64,000 nucleotides of DNA from Thermothelomyces thermophilus ATCC 42464 (taxonomy: Eukaryota; Ascomycota; Sordariomycetes; Sordariales; Chaetomiaceae): contig NC_016472.1 in NCBI RefSeq assembly GCF_000226095.1, positions 7,998,001 through 8,062,000 of the forward strand, in the 5' to 3' direction. The position numbers and the translations under genes are program-made. This document shows, piece after piece, positions 25,424 to 35,843 of this stretch; position 1 is the stretch's first letter, and every line of letters starts with the position of its first letter. The notes under the pieces are model-generated. The model did no database searches, was not told the origin of the DNA, and saw only the letters and a list, made by a program, of their open reading frames with translations.

Positions 25424-25495
25424 TAGCGATGACTCGTTTCGATCGAGTGACCTCCGGGTTATGAGCCCGGCGCGCTTCCTCTGCGCCACATCGCT
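25424..25495 (-). tRNA. initiator tRNA-Met (CAT)
   Basis: The 72-nt gene reads on the minus strand from 25495. Acceptor arms AGCGATG and CATCGCT pair. The anticodon arm is CCGGG-CTCATAA-CCCGG with anticodon CAT. The T loop reads GATCGAAA instead of the usual TTCRA, and the acceptor starts with A1:T72; both are marks of the eukaryotic initiator rather than the elongator tRNA. The D-arm GTGGCGCAG and AGCGCG are also typical. No intron is present. A run of T on the minus strand just downstream (25407-25413) is a suitable RNA polymerase III stop. Confidence 0.95.
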
Positions 25496-25680
25496 TTAAC
25501 CTGTCTAGGCGTAACCTGTTTGGGCCATAGCGGAGAAGTAGATTAAGGATTCTATTCCATTTTTCACTTCGGTAAAAACCTTCAGTAAATGAAATTACCG
25601 AACTTTTGACACAATAAGGAGGTAAATTGCCGCATCCACGGATTATCTTTCATCTAGCATGTCGCCAACCTGAGGTAGGG

Positions 25681-25777
25681 ATTCAATCTGTGTCGGAACC
25701 CAAAACGGAGAACCGGCTCCCGTTAGGGAACCATGGTTAGGATAGTAGGTTATAAGGCACTCTGGCCCACAATCTGT
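25681..25777 (-). repeat. dispersed repeat, copy B
   Basis: This is the reverse-complement partner of the repeat at 14814-14908; the 34 nt at 25700-25733 match copy A exactly. The octamer CAATCTGT occurs on both sides, at 25684-25691 and 25770-25777, and could be a target-site duplication around a 78-bp insert. It lies about 190 bp from the tRNA gene, on its 5' side. Confidence 0.7.
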
Positions 25778-26417
25778 AATTATGAAAGCAGCAACCTGCC
25801 CTTTCTCACAATCTGAAACTTGGGAGACGGAAGCCAGGCCCAAGGCCAGCCATAATCGGCGTCCGAAGTGAGGACGGATCGACTAGGTCACTCGCCGGAC
25901 ACCACCGCTAGAGGCTCCCCACTTAACATGCTTGTATGTTCATTACATGGATAGTTCATTACATGGATCTGCCTACTGCGTACTCCATAATGTAGCTTTG
26001 AAACGTAGGAAATGTGTGCATGCACAGGAGATCGAAGTGGAGGCCAAAGTTGGCGTAGGCGGTGTAAGCTGGCAGTATGGAGTTGCTTGTGGCAGGAGCT
26101 GAAGGAGCTCATGCTCTGACAAAACTTTCCTTGGCAAGTGACACACTCAAGTGAACTCAAACAATTCAAGGGAGTCGGACTTGTGTTGCCAGGCTTCCTT
26201 AAGGCAGGGCCATGACCGACATCACCCCCTGGATTTCGCACCATCGTCGAGAGAAAAGGGAGCAATTGCAACTGCTGAAGTCGTCGCCAAGGGACCGCGC
26301 GCCAGCAACAATCGCCAAGCAATTTCTATCCCATCGTTCCTTGTTGAAAGTTCACACCCCGGCACGACCCCCCAAAGTCATTTACCCATCCATTCCACGA
26401 ACCCCAAGCAAACGCCA

Positions 26418-28308
26418 ATGTGCGGTATCCACGCCTCCATCACACGCGCGCCCTCCCCGTCCGCGCACGCGCTCTCCCCGGAACTGACGCGCTGCCTCCG
26501 AGCGCGGGGACCGGACCACTTCGGCCAGGTCGACCGCTGCCTGCAGCTGGGCAAGCACAACGGCGACGAGACGGCGCCGGCGCCGGTGCCGGCGGTCTGG
26601 TCGCTGCGCTTCACGTCCACGGTCCTCGCCCTGCGCGGCGACCACGTCGCGCGCCAGCCGCTGGCCGACCCCCGCACCGGCTCGGTGCTGTGCTGGAACG
26701 GCGAGGCGTGGCGGCTCCGCGGGGAGCGCGTGCAGGGGAACGACGGGGAGGCCGTCCTGGCCGCGCTCGCGATGGCTACCGGTGGTGATCACGGCGGGGT
26801 GGACGCCCAGTTGGATGTCCTCCGCGGCATCGAGGGCCCGTTTGCGTTTGTGTATTACGACGCCGTCGCCGGCACGGTTCTTTACGGCAGGGACCGGCTC
26901 GGGAGGCGGTCGCTCCTGGTGGCTGCTCCAACAGGCGATGATGGCGGGTTGACGCTGTGCAGCGTTGCCGGCGAGGCGGGGGGAGGAGGGTGGGAGGAGG
27001 TCGAGGCTGACGGGATCTACGTCCTAAGGCTGGGCCGAGAGGCAGTCCGGGAACGGCACGAGTGGGTGGCCGGGGAGGACGCCGCTGATTTTGTGAGTAT
27101 ATTCGGCCGGCCGTGGCGTCGTGCGTTTGATCGGTGGTCGGCCGTCTGTCAGACTTACTCTACTTGTTCCAGGTCTCCGGCATTGGCAGGTTCAATCGGG
27201 CGTTGCCAGGTGGGCACCATGAGCTACTGGCAGGCTCGCTCTCGGTAATGTCACTGAAAGAACGCCTCCTCGAGTCTCTGAGACTGAGAGTCCTCGGAAT
27301 ACCGACGCCGCCGGCTGGGGATGCGAACAGCGACACCCGAGTGGCCATCCTGTTCTCTGGCGGCCTTGATTGTACGGTTCTGGCCAGGCTTTGCCATGAA
27401 TTGCTTGATCCGGACCAGGGGATAGACCTGCTCAATGTCGGGTTCGAGAACCCGCGGGTGGTTGCACAACTCCAAAGGGAGAACCGCCACCTGCCCGACT
27501 GTTACGAGGCTTGCCCGGACAGGATCACCGGAAGGCGATCGTTTTTAGAGTTGCAAAAGGTCTGTCCCGGGCGAGCCTTTCGGTTTGTGGCCGTGAGTCT
27601 CCCGTGTCCATATACCCGTTGCCGAAACGCGAAGAGACTGACTTGACAAGGTAAACGTTCCCTACAGCGAGACACAGGCACACCGCCAACAGATCATATC
27701 TCTGATTCACCCGCACAACACTGAAATGGATCTGTCCATCGCGTGCGCTCTCTACTTTGCCGCTCGCGGTCAAGGCGTTTGTAGTGAGAGCCCCGACTCG
27801 CCCCCGGTCGCGTACACATCTCGGGCTCGGGTTTTGCTGTCTGGTCTAGGTGCCGACGAACTTTTCGGCGGATATTCTCGTCATCCCTCTGCGTTCCAGC
27901 AGCGGGGTTACTCGGGTTTGATTGACGAACTTCTGCTGGACGTCAGCCGGCTTGGAAAGCGGAATCTGGGCCGCGATGATCGTGTAATGGCCCACTGGGG
28001 CAAAGAGGTGAGATTTCCCTATTTAGATGAACGCCTGGTGAGCTGGGCCATCGAAACTCCAGCTTGGGAAAAGTGCGATTTTGAAAACGGCGAGGAGGCG
28101 AGTGGCGTCGAAGCCGGCAAGCGGGTGCTCCGCTTGTTGGCACTAGAACTGGGCATGGAGAAGGTTGCAAAGGAAAAGAAACGCGCTGTAAGTCGTACTA
28201 ACACCTTAGGATGACGTTCACCCACTGACGCTGCAGCAGATCCAATTCGGCTCGAGGACAGCCAAGATGCAAAGCGGGAAAGTCAAGGGCACCACACTTC
28301 TGGCTTGA
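26418..28308 (+). CDS. asparagine-synthetase-like protein (ASNSD1/YML096W family)
   Basis: Exons 26418-27092, 27173-27592, 27651-28187 and 28240-28308, all in phase 0, give 566 aa. MCGIHASI supplies the N-terminal Cys of a class II glutamine amidotransferase domain (about 2-220; GRDRLGRRSLLVAAP is seen). The synthetase half has the ATP-pyrophosphatase loop VAILFSGGLDCTVLA near residue 283, then VNVPYSETQAHRQQI, LLSGLGADELFGGYSRH and VRFPYLDERLVSWA. It ends IQFGSRTAKMQSGKVKG. This layout is that of the asparagine synthetase domain-containing protein 1 group, whose in vivo reaction is not settled. The last acceptor is a tandem CAGCAG; I used the second AG because the family reads KRA-IQFG, but the first would only add one Gln. 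Confidence 0.9.
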
Positions 28309-28580
28309 GCGTCTCCTGCTTAGACACTCGGCGGTGATGATATATTACAGATACTTCTGAGTCTCGGTCGCGATGGCAGAACACAGGGTTGGACTCGCAT
28401 CGTTGGTTTCTTGCGAAGCCCTTTGCGCGCCAGCTGCTGGCCTGCATCGTCATAATTTGACCATGAAGTTAAAAGGCAAATCTGAGCCAGTGTCTACTTG
28501 GAGACCGGACGGAGCCACCGGATGACAATCACGTCATTCAGAATCACAGGGCCTAGATTCGGCGCAACGCGCTTGAGTGA

Positions 28581-28618
<38 letters not shown>

Positions 28619-29826
28619 GCGGCATCAGCGTCTCATCAGGCAAGCTCCTCAATCCTTCCTTCACCTACCGCGCCGCATTCTTTATCTGCGCCATGGCAGA
28701 ACTGCCCATGTATCATCGCCAACAAGTCCTGTTTTCCATTGGCAAGCCTTTGGCGGACTCAACAACAATTGACACGTTTTGCTGTTAAGTCTTGCATTTC
28801 ATCTCTCGACTAGCAACTGCCAGATATCTAGATCTCAAGGATTTGGAAAGCAAATGAATAACAGTTCTCGAGTTTGATGTCATGGATCAGCCCTAGACCG
28901 CGGGGTATTCCGTTCATACTTTTCCCCAGATTGCTTCCCCGGAACGCGAGTTGAGTGGGCGAACCAAGGACGGAACCCCTGAACATCCCTGCTGTGGATA
29001 CATTCCTTCCGCTTCCCCTTGCAGCCGTTTGGATGGGCCCGGCTCGCCCCGGCTCTCCCTGGCTTGCCTTGGCCGAGAATGGTCATGTCCGCTTCTAGTG
29101 TATGCCGAGCCCGCCGGCGAGCGCAACCATGATTCTTATCAAGCATGATATTAATTACTTTTCGGGCTCGTGCTCTTTCAATCAATCATTTTCTTCTTTT
29201 TGAATCTTCTGAACTTCCAGTTGGATTGGACTCGAAGCGCGACTTTTGGCTTGGCCCTCCCTCTCTACCCCCTAGTTCGGAACGGTGACAGGCTCTAAAT
29301 TTCGAACAAAACTCGCCGAGCCTCTTGCCCTTTTGGACCAAGTGTTGACTGTCTTGTGTGTTGGGTCGATTTTGCAGTGCCGCTGTTGGACGAGACCAAG
29401 CCCTGCGCCTCTGATTCGCGCCGCACAGAGCCGCCTCCCAACACCACTCCGCCTTTGATACCATCCCGGAAACGGGAAGGGAGCCGGTTTCGGGTTGTCA
29501 TGTTGTTTGGAGGCTCCAAAACTCCCTCCGGGTTTCTTATCTGGCCTGGGTCTAGAACGGCGGAGCATCCGATCTCTTGAAAGGCCCCATTTCCGCATCG
29601 CTCATCTCCGGTCCGCAACCGTGAAGAACTCACGGTCAAACCCATCGAGCGCACTCGGCTGGTCTGGAATGCGTCGTGCATGTGAATCCGGAAACGTCTT
29701 CGGCTAAGCTAATTAGTCCTTCGACTTCCCCTCGTTCACCAGCGCCGGGCGATCAGGTCACAACCCAACCGCTTCTCCCACTCGTTCGCTCCAGGCTCGG
29801 GCAACCCAAAGCCACACCACACCACG
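28309..29826. other. intergenic with a 33-nt T run
   Basis: No gene is seen. The T homopolymer listed separately is the main feature. Open frames of up to about 130 codons cross the area but look random. Confidence 0.4.
28585..28617 (+). repeat. poly-T tract of about 33 nt
   Basis: An uninterrupted T run, the longest homopolymer in the window. It could be a retroposed poly-A end in reverse or simple slippage; no element is recognisable next to it. Confidence 0.85.
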
Positions 29827-31142
29827 ATGGCCGAACCAGCGAGCAAAACCACGCTGCCACGTCCGACATCATTGCCAACTCCTTCCACTCCTCATGCACC
29901 GTCTCCTTCAACGCCGACCGGGATGAAGCCACGACTCGGTCCACGAAGGCAGTCCCGATTTACCGAAGACATGACGGAACAAACCCCGGTCGCCTCCGTC
30001 TCAGAGCGATCTATAGATTATTACTGGTATGGGCACTCGGCGGAGGACGTACATACCCATACCACTGCCGACAATACCGACAACCACCTCGTTCCGAACC
30101 AGGAGCCTGCACGGACGGATGTGGGCGATCGCGATCGGAAGGCTCAGGCGCAGCTGGCGCGCTTGGTGAACAGCGCCGTGCATGCCGTTCCATGCGTCGT
30201 CTTGTTGGTGCTACTGGGGTATGCCATGCGTGTGTTGCGTGAGGATATCGGGGATCACACGGGGTAAGCTGAGACCCGCGGCCATCCTCGGGACTTTACA
30301 TGTGGTGGTTGGTGCTGACCTAGTCGGGCCTTGTTTCAGCGTGCAAGCCATTCTCCTCATTTGTTTTCTCTTTGCCGACATTGTGCTCGACGTCGTGACG
30401 CTCTTGCGGGCGCAAAAGCCTTGGTCAAAGCTGGGCTTGGGCCTGCGGTTCGCTTGCGGGATTGCTTATATCACCGTCTTCCTAATCTACGTTGGGCTGG
30501 GCCGACCGTTTCCGAGCGGTCACACGTACTGGGGCATGTCTAGCAGCTCAGCGGCGCTGCTAGTGTATGTCATACTTTGCGTTGGAGGGTGAGACTTCGG
30601 GCCTTGCCGCCGCTTCCCGCAACGTTCTGAGCAAGTCATGCTGACGCAGCCCAACCAGCTTGTGGAATATCCTTCACGTCCCTGTCTGTCGATACCAGCT
30701 GGGTGGCCCTCTACTACGACCTACACCGTCGTCACCAAGCCTGTCGCCGACCTTAAAAGATAGAACGAGCTTCAATCTCCGCTTCTCGACGGCCGGAACG
30801 GAGACCGAACACTCGTCTATCAGCCTGACTTGGCGGCGCTGGGTTCGCACGCGGAGCACACAATATAGTCGAGATGATCTTGAGCCTGGTCCCGCCGCCC
30901 AGAAAACAGCGACGCGCGAGGCGTCTCCGGACCTCACGCTGCGAGAACAGCCCGGCGAGGAGGAGGAGGAGGAGGAGGAGAAGGCGAAGGACATGGGCGG
31001 CTCGCGCGCCGTGAGCAGTCACGACGAGAAGAGGAGCAGCAGCGGAGTGAAGCAAAAGGGCGACGATAAGTGGCACGAGAATGGGTCCGAGGAAACAGTT
31101 CGGCCCGCCACCGCCACCGGGACCGAGGACGCCGGGAAGTAA
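29827..31142 (+). CDS. unrecognised four-span membrane protein
   Basis: Exons 29827-30263, 30340-30588 and 30650-31142 give 392 aa. I do not recognise a family. A Pro/Ser/Thr-rich N-terminus (about 110 aa) is followed by four likely membrane spans: about 114-136 (NSAVHAVPCVVLLVLLGYAM), 148-170 (VQAILLICFLFADIVLDVV), 183-203 (FACGIAYITVFLIYVGLG) and 212-229 (SSSSAALLVYVILCVGG). A polar C-terminal tail of about 165 aa carries an acidic run of Glu. Both introns lie within or beside the membrane region, and the spans only connect after splicing, which supports the model. The third exon may begin at 30650 or 30659; both keep the frame. It could sense or transport something, but nothing in the sequence says so. 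Confidence 0.7.
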
Positions 31143-32398
31143 TTTCTGGTTGGGTTTGTATTGTACTGCGTACGTGGGATAGCATAGCGTTGGCGCATGG
31201 CGTGAGAGAGGTTTTTGGATACCCTAGGAGTCCCTACAAGGTAATGCGATGAAATAAAAAAGAAACGGATGGTAATAATTGATTGGTGTGGGCAGTCACA
31301 TACCGCGGGGTGCAACAACAGCTTGGTGATGTCCGAGGCAGAGATGTGCTCGAGGCAAACGAGGGGCAAGCCTCGAATCCAATTCATCTGCTCATCTCCC
31401 AAGAGTGCCAATGGCCCGTTCTATTTTTTGCAGCATGCTCCCGGACAGCTTTCCCACAATGTAACGTCCGTTTCCGTCGGGTGAGAGTTATCGGCCCTAG
31501 CAAGCTTGCAGATGATGCATCGCCGAATTCCAGTCAAACACAGTTGATCATAGGCCGACCAATTGAGGTAAGAGGTGCAGCAAACGGTTCAATGTGTTTG
31601 CCCGCCGCCAAAAACAGCCCTAGCGGTTGTATTTTCGGTTTGTCGCACTTGAGCTTACGGGAACGTAAGTACTGTACCTCAGATTTTACCCGGATCGGAA
31701 ATGGCAGCCGCGATTGCTGAGAGTGGACCTGCGTAGCGCCGGCACAAGAGTTGTGTCCAATGCTTACTCCGTACTACTTTGTAAGACGACCGGCGCATCC
31801 CAGGTCCGCCTTATATGTACAAATGCACGAAATACACTACGATCAAGACCCAAAGCGAGTACTCCCTGGTCAAGGAACACGCAACGGACAGACAGCGTGT
31901 CATCTTCAGTTATGAGACAGCATCGCAAGCCGTGCTGTCATGAGGCTGTAAACCCCGCGCTGCGCCTCGCTCATACGAGAGAGCGAGCCCGTTTTTGGGA
32001 GAGTCGGACAAGAGAGGCAGCCAGAGAGAATGTTTGCTAGAGACCGTCTTGAATTTTACCCTGTGTCGTAGTAGCGACGCAAGCAGTAATCCGTGTAAAG
32101 TCGGCGTGCAGATCCCCCGGGCGGGGTTCCACAGTCGGCCAATTATAGAAGGTCGACTGCGCCGTCAGCCCAAAACCTCGGTCTGCAGTACCCGGTTTGT
32201 GGCTGAGAGATACGGTGTGATTGAGGGAGACATACATAATCCCACACAGGTTGCCCCAATGGCGTACATACACCAGAGTGCGCCATGGCCCGAAGGGGGA
32301 TACATCTTGCTTCCCTCGGAGTTCCCTTCCCTCTTCCCGACTTCATCTGAAGAAGGACGAGGAAAGCCTTGTCCAGTTTACAACTAACGACCTCCGAG
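31143..32398. other. intergenic between two unrecognised membrane-protein genes
   Basis: No gene is seen. A TCCGTAC motif lies at about 31768-31774. Confidence 0.35.
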
Positions 32399-33079
32399 AT
32401 GCCCGCCGTCAGCCCAACAATGCTCGGAGCTCGGCACTCCGACGCAAACCCGGGCAGTGGCGAGGACCCTCTCCTTCCCGGGACCAGCAATACGGTTGCG
32501 TGGACCGTAGCGGCCATCGTGGGCGGCGTCCTCGTCCTGGGGAGCGCGCTTGCCCTGGTCGTCATCCACTACAACCGACGCCGAGGGGCCCGAAGACGTC
32601 AAGAAGAACTCCCGTTTCTGGCAGGATACGAGCCCTTCAAGAGGCGGAAGGTGAGCGAGGCCGGCCTGTCCCAGGAAGAGGAGGAGCGCCGGGCGCAGCT
32701 CATCCGCAAGTCCCTGGCCGCACGGTCGGCGCGGTCGTCGCGGTCCTCCGACTCTTGGGCGAGCCGGTCGTCGTGCTCCACCATGGCAGCGCTGGAGCAG
32801 GTGGACAGGGAGCTCGAGGAGATGGAGCGGCGCGAGTCGACGAGGTTGAAGGACGACTGGAAGAGGTGGGAAGCCCGGATCCGGGCGGAGCGGTCCATGT
32901 CGTGCGGCCAACACCCCGCAGTCAGCGCGGCGGCCGACAGCGCCGCCGTGCCCATCCTCGCCGTGCCCACGCCATCGAGACACCCTTCGCAGGGCCGCGC
33001 GTGGTCTCAGAGCCCTCCACCGCCCGCCAGCCCGCCACCGCTACCTGCCAGACATCCCGGCCGAGTTTTCCGAGACTGA
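32399..33079 (+). CDS. unrecognised single-pass membrane protein
   Basis: A single exon encodes 226 aa. An N-terminal polar stretch of about 32 aa is followed by one membrane span at about 33-58 (TVAWTVAAIVGGVLVLGSAL then ALVVIHY) and a basic stop-transfer, NRRRGARRRQEE. The tail has a charged coiled-coil-like part (EEEERRAQLIRK; LEQVDRELEEMERRES) and a Pro-rich end. No signal peptide precedes the span, so a type III topology with a cytosolic tail is likely. This layout is common in fungal mid-length membrane proteins of unknown role. The start at 32399 was preferred over an upstream non-ATG extension. Confidence 0.65.
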   Translation: MPAVSPTMLGARHSDANPGSGEDPLLPGTSNTVAWTVAAIVGGVLVLGSALALVVIHYNRRRGARRRQEELPFLAGYEPFKRRKVSEAGLSQEEEERRAQLIRKSLAARSARSSRSSDSWASRSSCSTMAALEQVDRELEEMERRESTRLKDDWKRWEARIRAERSMSCGQHPAVSAAADSAAVPILAVPTPSRHPSQGRAWSQSPPPPASPPPLPARHPGRVFRD

Positions 33080-33369
33080 ACAGCACTCTCGGCGAGAACT
33101 GGAAGCTCGACGAATGACGAAGACCCGAAGCTCGATGAGGCTCCTCGCGACAACAAGACGAGGAGCCCCGTTGGCCCGGCCACTACCGAAGAAGCACCCG
33201 GAAGCAAAACTCAAAAGCGGCGTTCTGTTGGCCCTGGTCAGTCGGCACCCCATTCGTGGACACGGCAACTTCAAATCTGCGGCGCCTGTGACTGGGTGGG
33301 CGGCGTCATGATCGAAATGACGGCGAGAAACCGGTGACCTGCCGCATTTCGGGAGCTTGAAACCGTCCC

Positions 33370-33387
33370 AAAAAAAAAAAAAAAAAA
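33370..33387 (+). repeat. poly-A tract of about 18 nt
   Basis: An uninterrupted A run in intergenic sequence. Confidence 0.8.
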
Positions 33388-34554
33388 TGGGGCGTGATCG
33401 ATCGGCATGACGGGAGCAGCGAGCGGTTAGCCATGGCCGATAATGACTCGGCTTGCTTCGGGCAAACCTCGAATGCGAAGCTGCAGGACGAAGGAAGCGA
33501 CGAGGGGATGAAGGGGATGAAAGGAAATGGGCAACGACGGGCCTTTTGCAACAGGAGCCCAATGGCGACACAACAATGGAAGAAAGCATGATCCTCTTCA
33601 TGCCGTTGTGGCAAGCAATGTACGGGAATGGCGCCCTTTTTCGGATCGACCGAGGACTTTTGGTGTCTTGTGCATATGCGGCGTCTGGGGGACTTGAAGA
33701 TAATGAGATTTGGAACATACGTACTAGTCACTCTACATGAAGATCACGATGATTAATACGACTCCATGGCGTTATGCATCGGTGCACACACTGGCATTTG
33801 GCGATCCAAACTCTGACTTGTTGCCGTTTACTAATACGCTGACGTTCTCAAAATGATTATCTCACGCATACCACGGATCCGAACGCAGTCAGGGATACTA
33901 ATTGACTCGACCTGTAAGGTCAAGAGTGGAACCGCGTGTAACAGATTCGGGCACAATCGAGGTTCTTGCCCTCGAGGTGATCGGGGAGGCTACGATTGGC
34001 TATCCAATGTGGCGGTGCAGCCTCGTTGTGCAGCGCTGTGGAAATCAGTTGGGTAGGTCCGAGCTCGGGCGCGGCTAGTTAATCCTGCTTTGTCATCAGA
34101 GAACAGCCAGCAGCCAGCATTCAGCTGACAGCGCAGGGCATCGTTTTTGCTTCGACTTCGTCCCTCCCCCTCCTCCCCTCGTTCTGGTTGACTCCCCGTC
34201 CGCGGCTGCCGCTCGCTCCCTTAGCCCCGTAACCGTAAACCGACTCTTCGAATTTTCCCAAATCCGCCCAGAGTTGAGCGCCGTGCCGCTCCGCCCATAT
34301 TTCGAGCCGTGCGGTGTCAGATTCGTTAGCGGCAAAACCACTCTTCCCGGACTCGGCAGACTGTTCTTTGTTCTGAGAAACCATCTCGGACGCCTTTGCT
34401 GGTCCCTAGAACAGTCGCTCGAGGCGCCATATTGACTCCAATCTACCCGTCGCACTCTTACGTTCTGATTGCCCAGCGAAAGGCGAAACAAAGGAAGGAA
34501 AAGGGAAGAAGAATCAGTATAGCAGTGCCGTTGCGGTTTCTCGCGTCCTTGAGA

Positions 34555-34577
34555 TTTTTTTTTTTTTTTTTTTTTTT
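34555..34577 (+). repeat. poly-T tract of about 23 nt
   Basis: An uninterrupted T run about 200 bases before the TFIIB start codon. It could be a nucleosome-excluding poly(dA:dT) promoter element. Confidence 0.8.
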
Positions 34578-34772
34578 GCCTACTTGGCTTAGTTCCTCGG
34601 GTTTCCATCGCTCTCCAGCCAGTTCCGCTTGCGCCTTTTGTTTGTAATCGGCTCTGGGAAACGTAAAGAAGGAACAAGACAAATACTTGCTCGCTCTCCA
34701 GCGGAAGGCGACGGGGCCGCCCCTCTTCCTCTCCTTCTCCAGCTTCGCATTCGCTCGGCCGTGTCGCCCAAG

Positions 34773-35843
34773 ATGGCGGCTACCTTCGCTGCGTTTGAGA
34801 ATGGCGGCAACGCGGCTAAGGACGGCGAGTTTCGCGAGGATCTCAACCGCATCCTCATCTGCCCAGACTGCAAGGAAGAGCCGCCAAACCTCGTTGAAGA
34901 GTACTCCTCGGGCGACATGGTCTGCGCCTCCTGCGGCCTCGTTCTCGACCGCATCATCGATACTCGGTCAGAATGGCGTACCTTTTCTGGCGACGACAAC
35001 GGGAATGACGATCCCTCCCGTGTCGGTGATGCCCCCAACCTGATGATTGATGGCGATCAACTGCAGACGTCCATCGCCTTCGACGGCAAGGGTGCCAAGA
35101 ACCTGGCCCACCTCCAGAACAAGGTCAATCAGGACAAAGGCACCAAGGCGCTGCTTCAGGCATATCGGGACATCCAGGCTCTGACCGACAGCATCAACGC
35201 CGGCGCCCAGGTCGCCAACACGGCCAAGCACATCTTCAAGATGGTCGACGACAACAAGGCGCTCAAGGGCAAATCTCAGGAGGCGATCGTCGCAGGGTGC
35301 ATCTTCATCGCTTGCCGGCAGACCAACGTGCCGCGGACTTTCCGGGAGGTTTACGGGCTTACCAAAGTTTCGAAGAAGGAGATTGGGCGCGTCTTCAAGC
35401 AGCTCGAGGCCTTCCTGCAGAAGATGGGAGGCGAAGACAAGGTAGCCAAGGCAACGGGCTACACCCAGCAGTACCAGGCCAAAGGCTCCACAACGGCCGA
35501 CGAGCTGTGCATCCGCTATTGCAGCAACCTCGGCTTCCGCAATCCCGTCCGCGTGGAAAACGTCGCCCGGCGCCTTGCCGAGAAGTCTTCCGAGGTGTCC
35601 GACCTTGCCGGTCGCTCCCCTCTGTCGGTGGCTGCCGCCTGCATCTACATGGCGTCTCACCTCGTCGGGGAGCCGCGGAGCACCAAGCAGATATCGGTCG
35701 TGTCCAGCGTGAGCGATGGAACCGTCAAGACGGCATACCGATACCTCTACGCCGCCAAGGATACGATTTTGACCAAGGAGGTCTTCTCGGAAGACATGTA
35801 CAGCGAGATCATGGCCAACATCGATAAGGTCCCGGTCAACTAG
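34773..35843 (+). CDS. sua7: transcription initiation factor TFIIB
   Basis: A single exon encodes 356 aa. The N-terminal zinc ribbon uses C30, C33, C51 and C54 (CPDC ... CASC), followed by the B-reader region IDTRSEWRTFSGDD. Two cyclin-like repeats follow, at about 125-215 (ALTDSINAGAQVANTAKHIF, EAIVAGCIFIACRQTNVPRT) and 225-325 (FRNPVRVENVARRLAEK, PLSVAAACIYMASHLVG). TFIIB bridges TBP-bound promoter DNA and RNA polymerase II at the start site. The start was chosen because it places the ribbon at the usual distance from the N-terminus; the in-frame extension back to 34629 does not look like protein. The gene lacks introns, unlike most of its neighbours. Confidence 0.96.
   Translation: MAATFAAFENGGNAAKDGEFREDLNRILICPDCKEEPPNLVEEYSSGDMVCASCGLVLDRIIDTRSEWRTFSGDDNGNDDPSRVGDAPNLMIDGDQLQTSIAFDGKGAKNLAHLQNKVNQDKGTKALLQAYRDIQALTDSINAGAQVANTAKHIFKMVDDNKALKGKSQEAIVAGCIFIACRQTNVPRTFREVYGLTKVSKKEIGRVFKQLEAFLQKMGGEDKVAKATGYTQQYQAKGSTTADELCIRYCSNLGFRNPVRVENVARRLAEKSSEVSDLAGRSPLSVAAACIYMASHLVGEPRSTKQISVVSSVSDGTVKTAYRYLYAAKDTILTKEVFSEDMYSEIMANIDKVPVN

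Larger units (their letters stand above)
24685..26417. other. intergenic with an initiator tRNA gene and dispersed-repeat copy B
   Basis: Apart from the tRNA gene and repeat copy B listed separately, no gene is seen. A short direct repeat, GTTCATTACATGGAT, about 17 bases apart, occurs near 25938-25970. The stretch 25100-25420 is relatively AT-rich. Confidence 0.4.
33080..34772. other. intergenic upstream of the TFIIB gene
   Basis: No gene is seen. It holds an A run at about 33370-33387 and a T run at about 34555-34577. The 200 bases before 34773 probably form the TFIIB leader; the TFIIB frame is open upstream to 34629. Confidence 0.4.
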
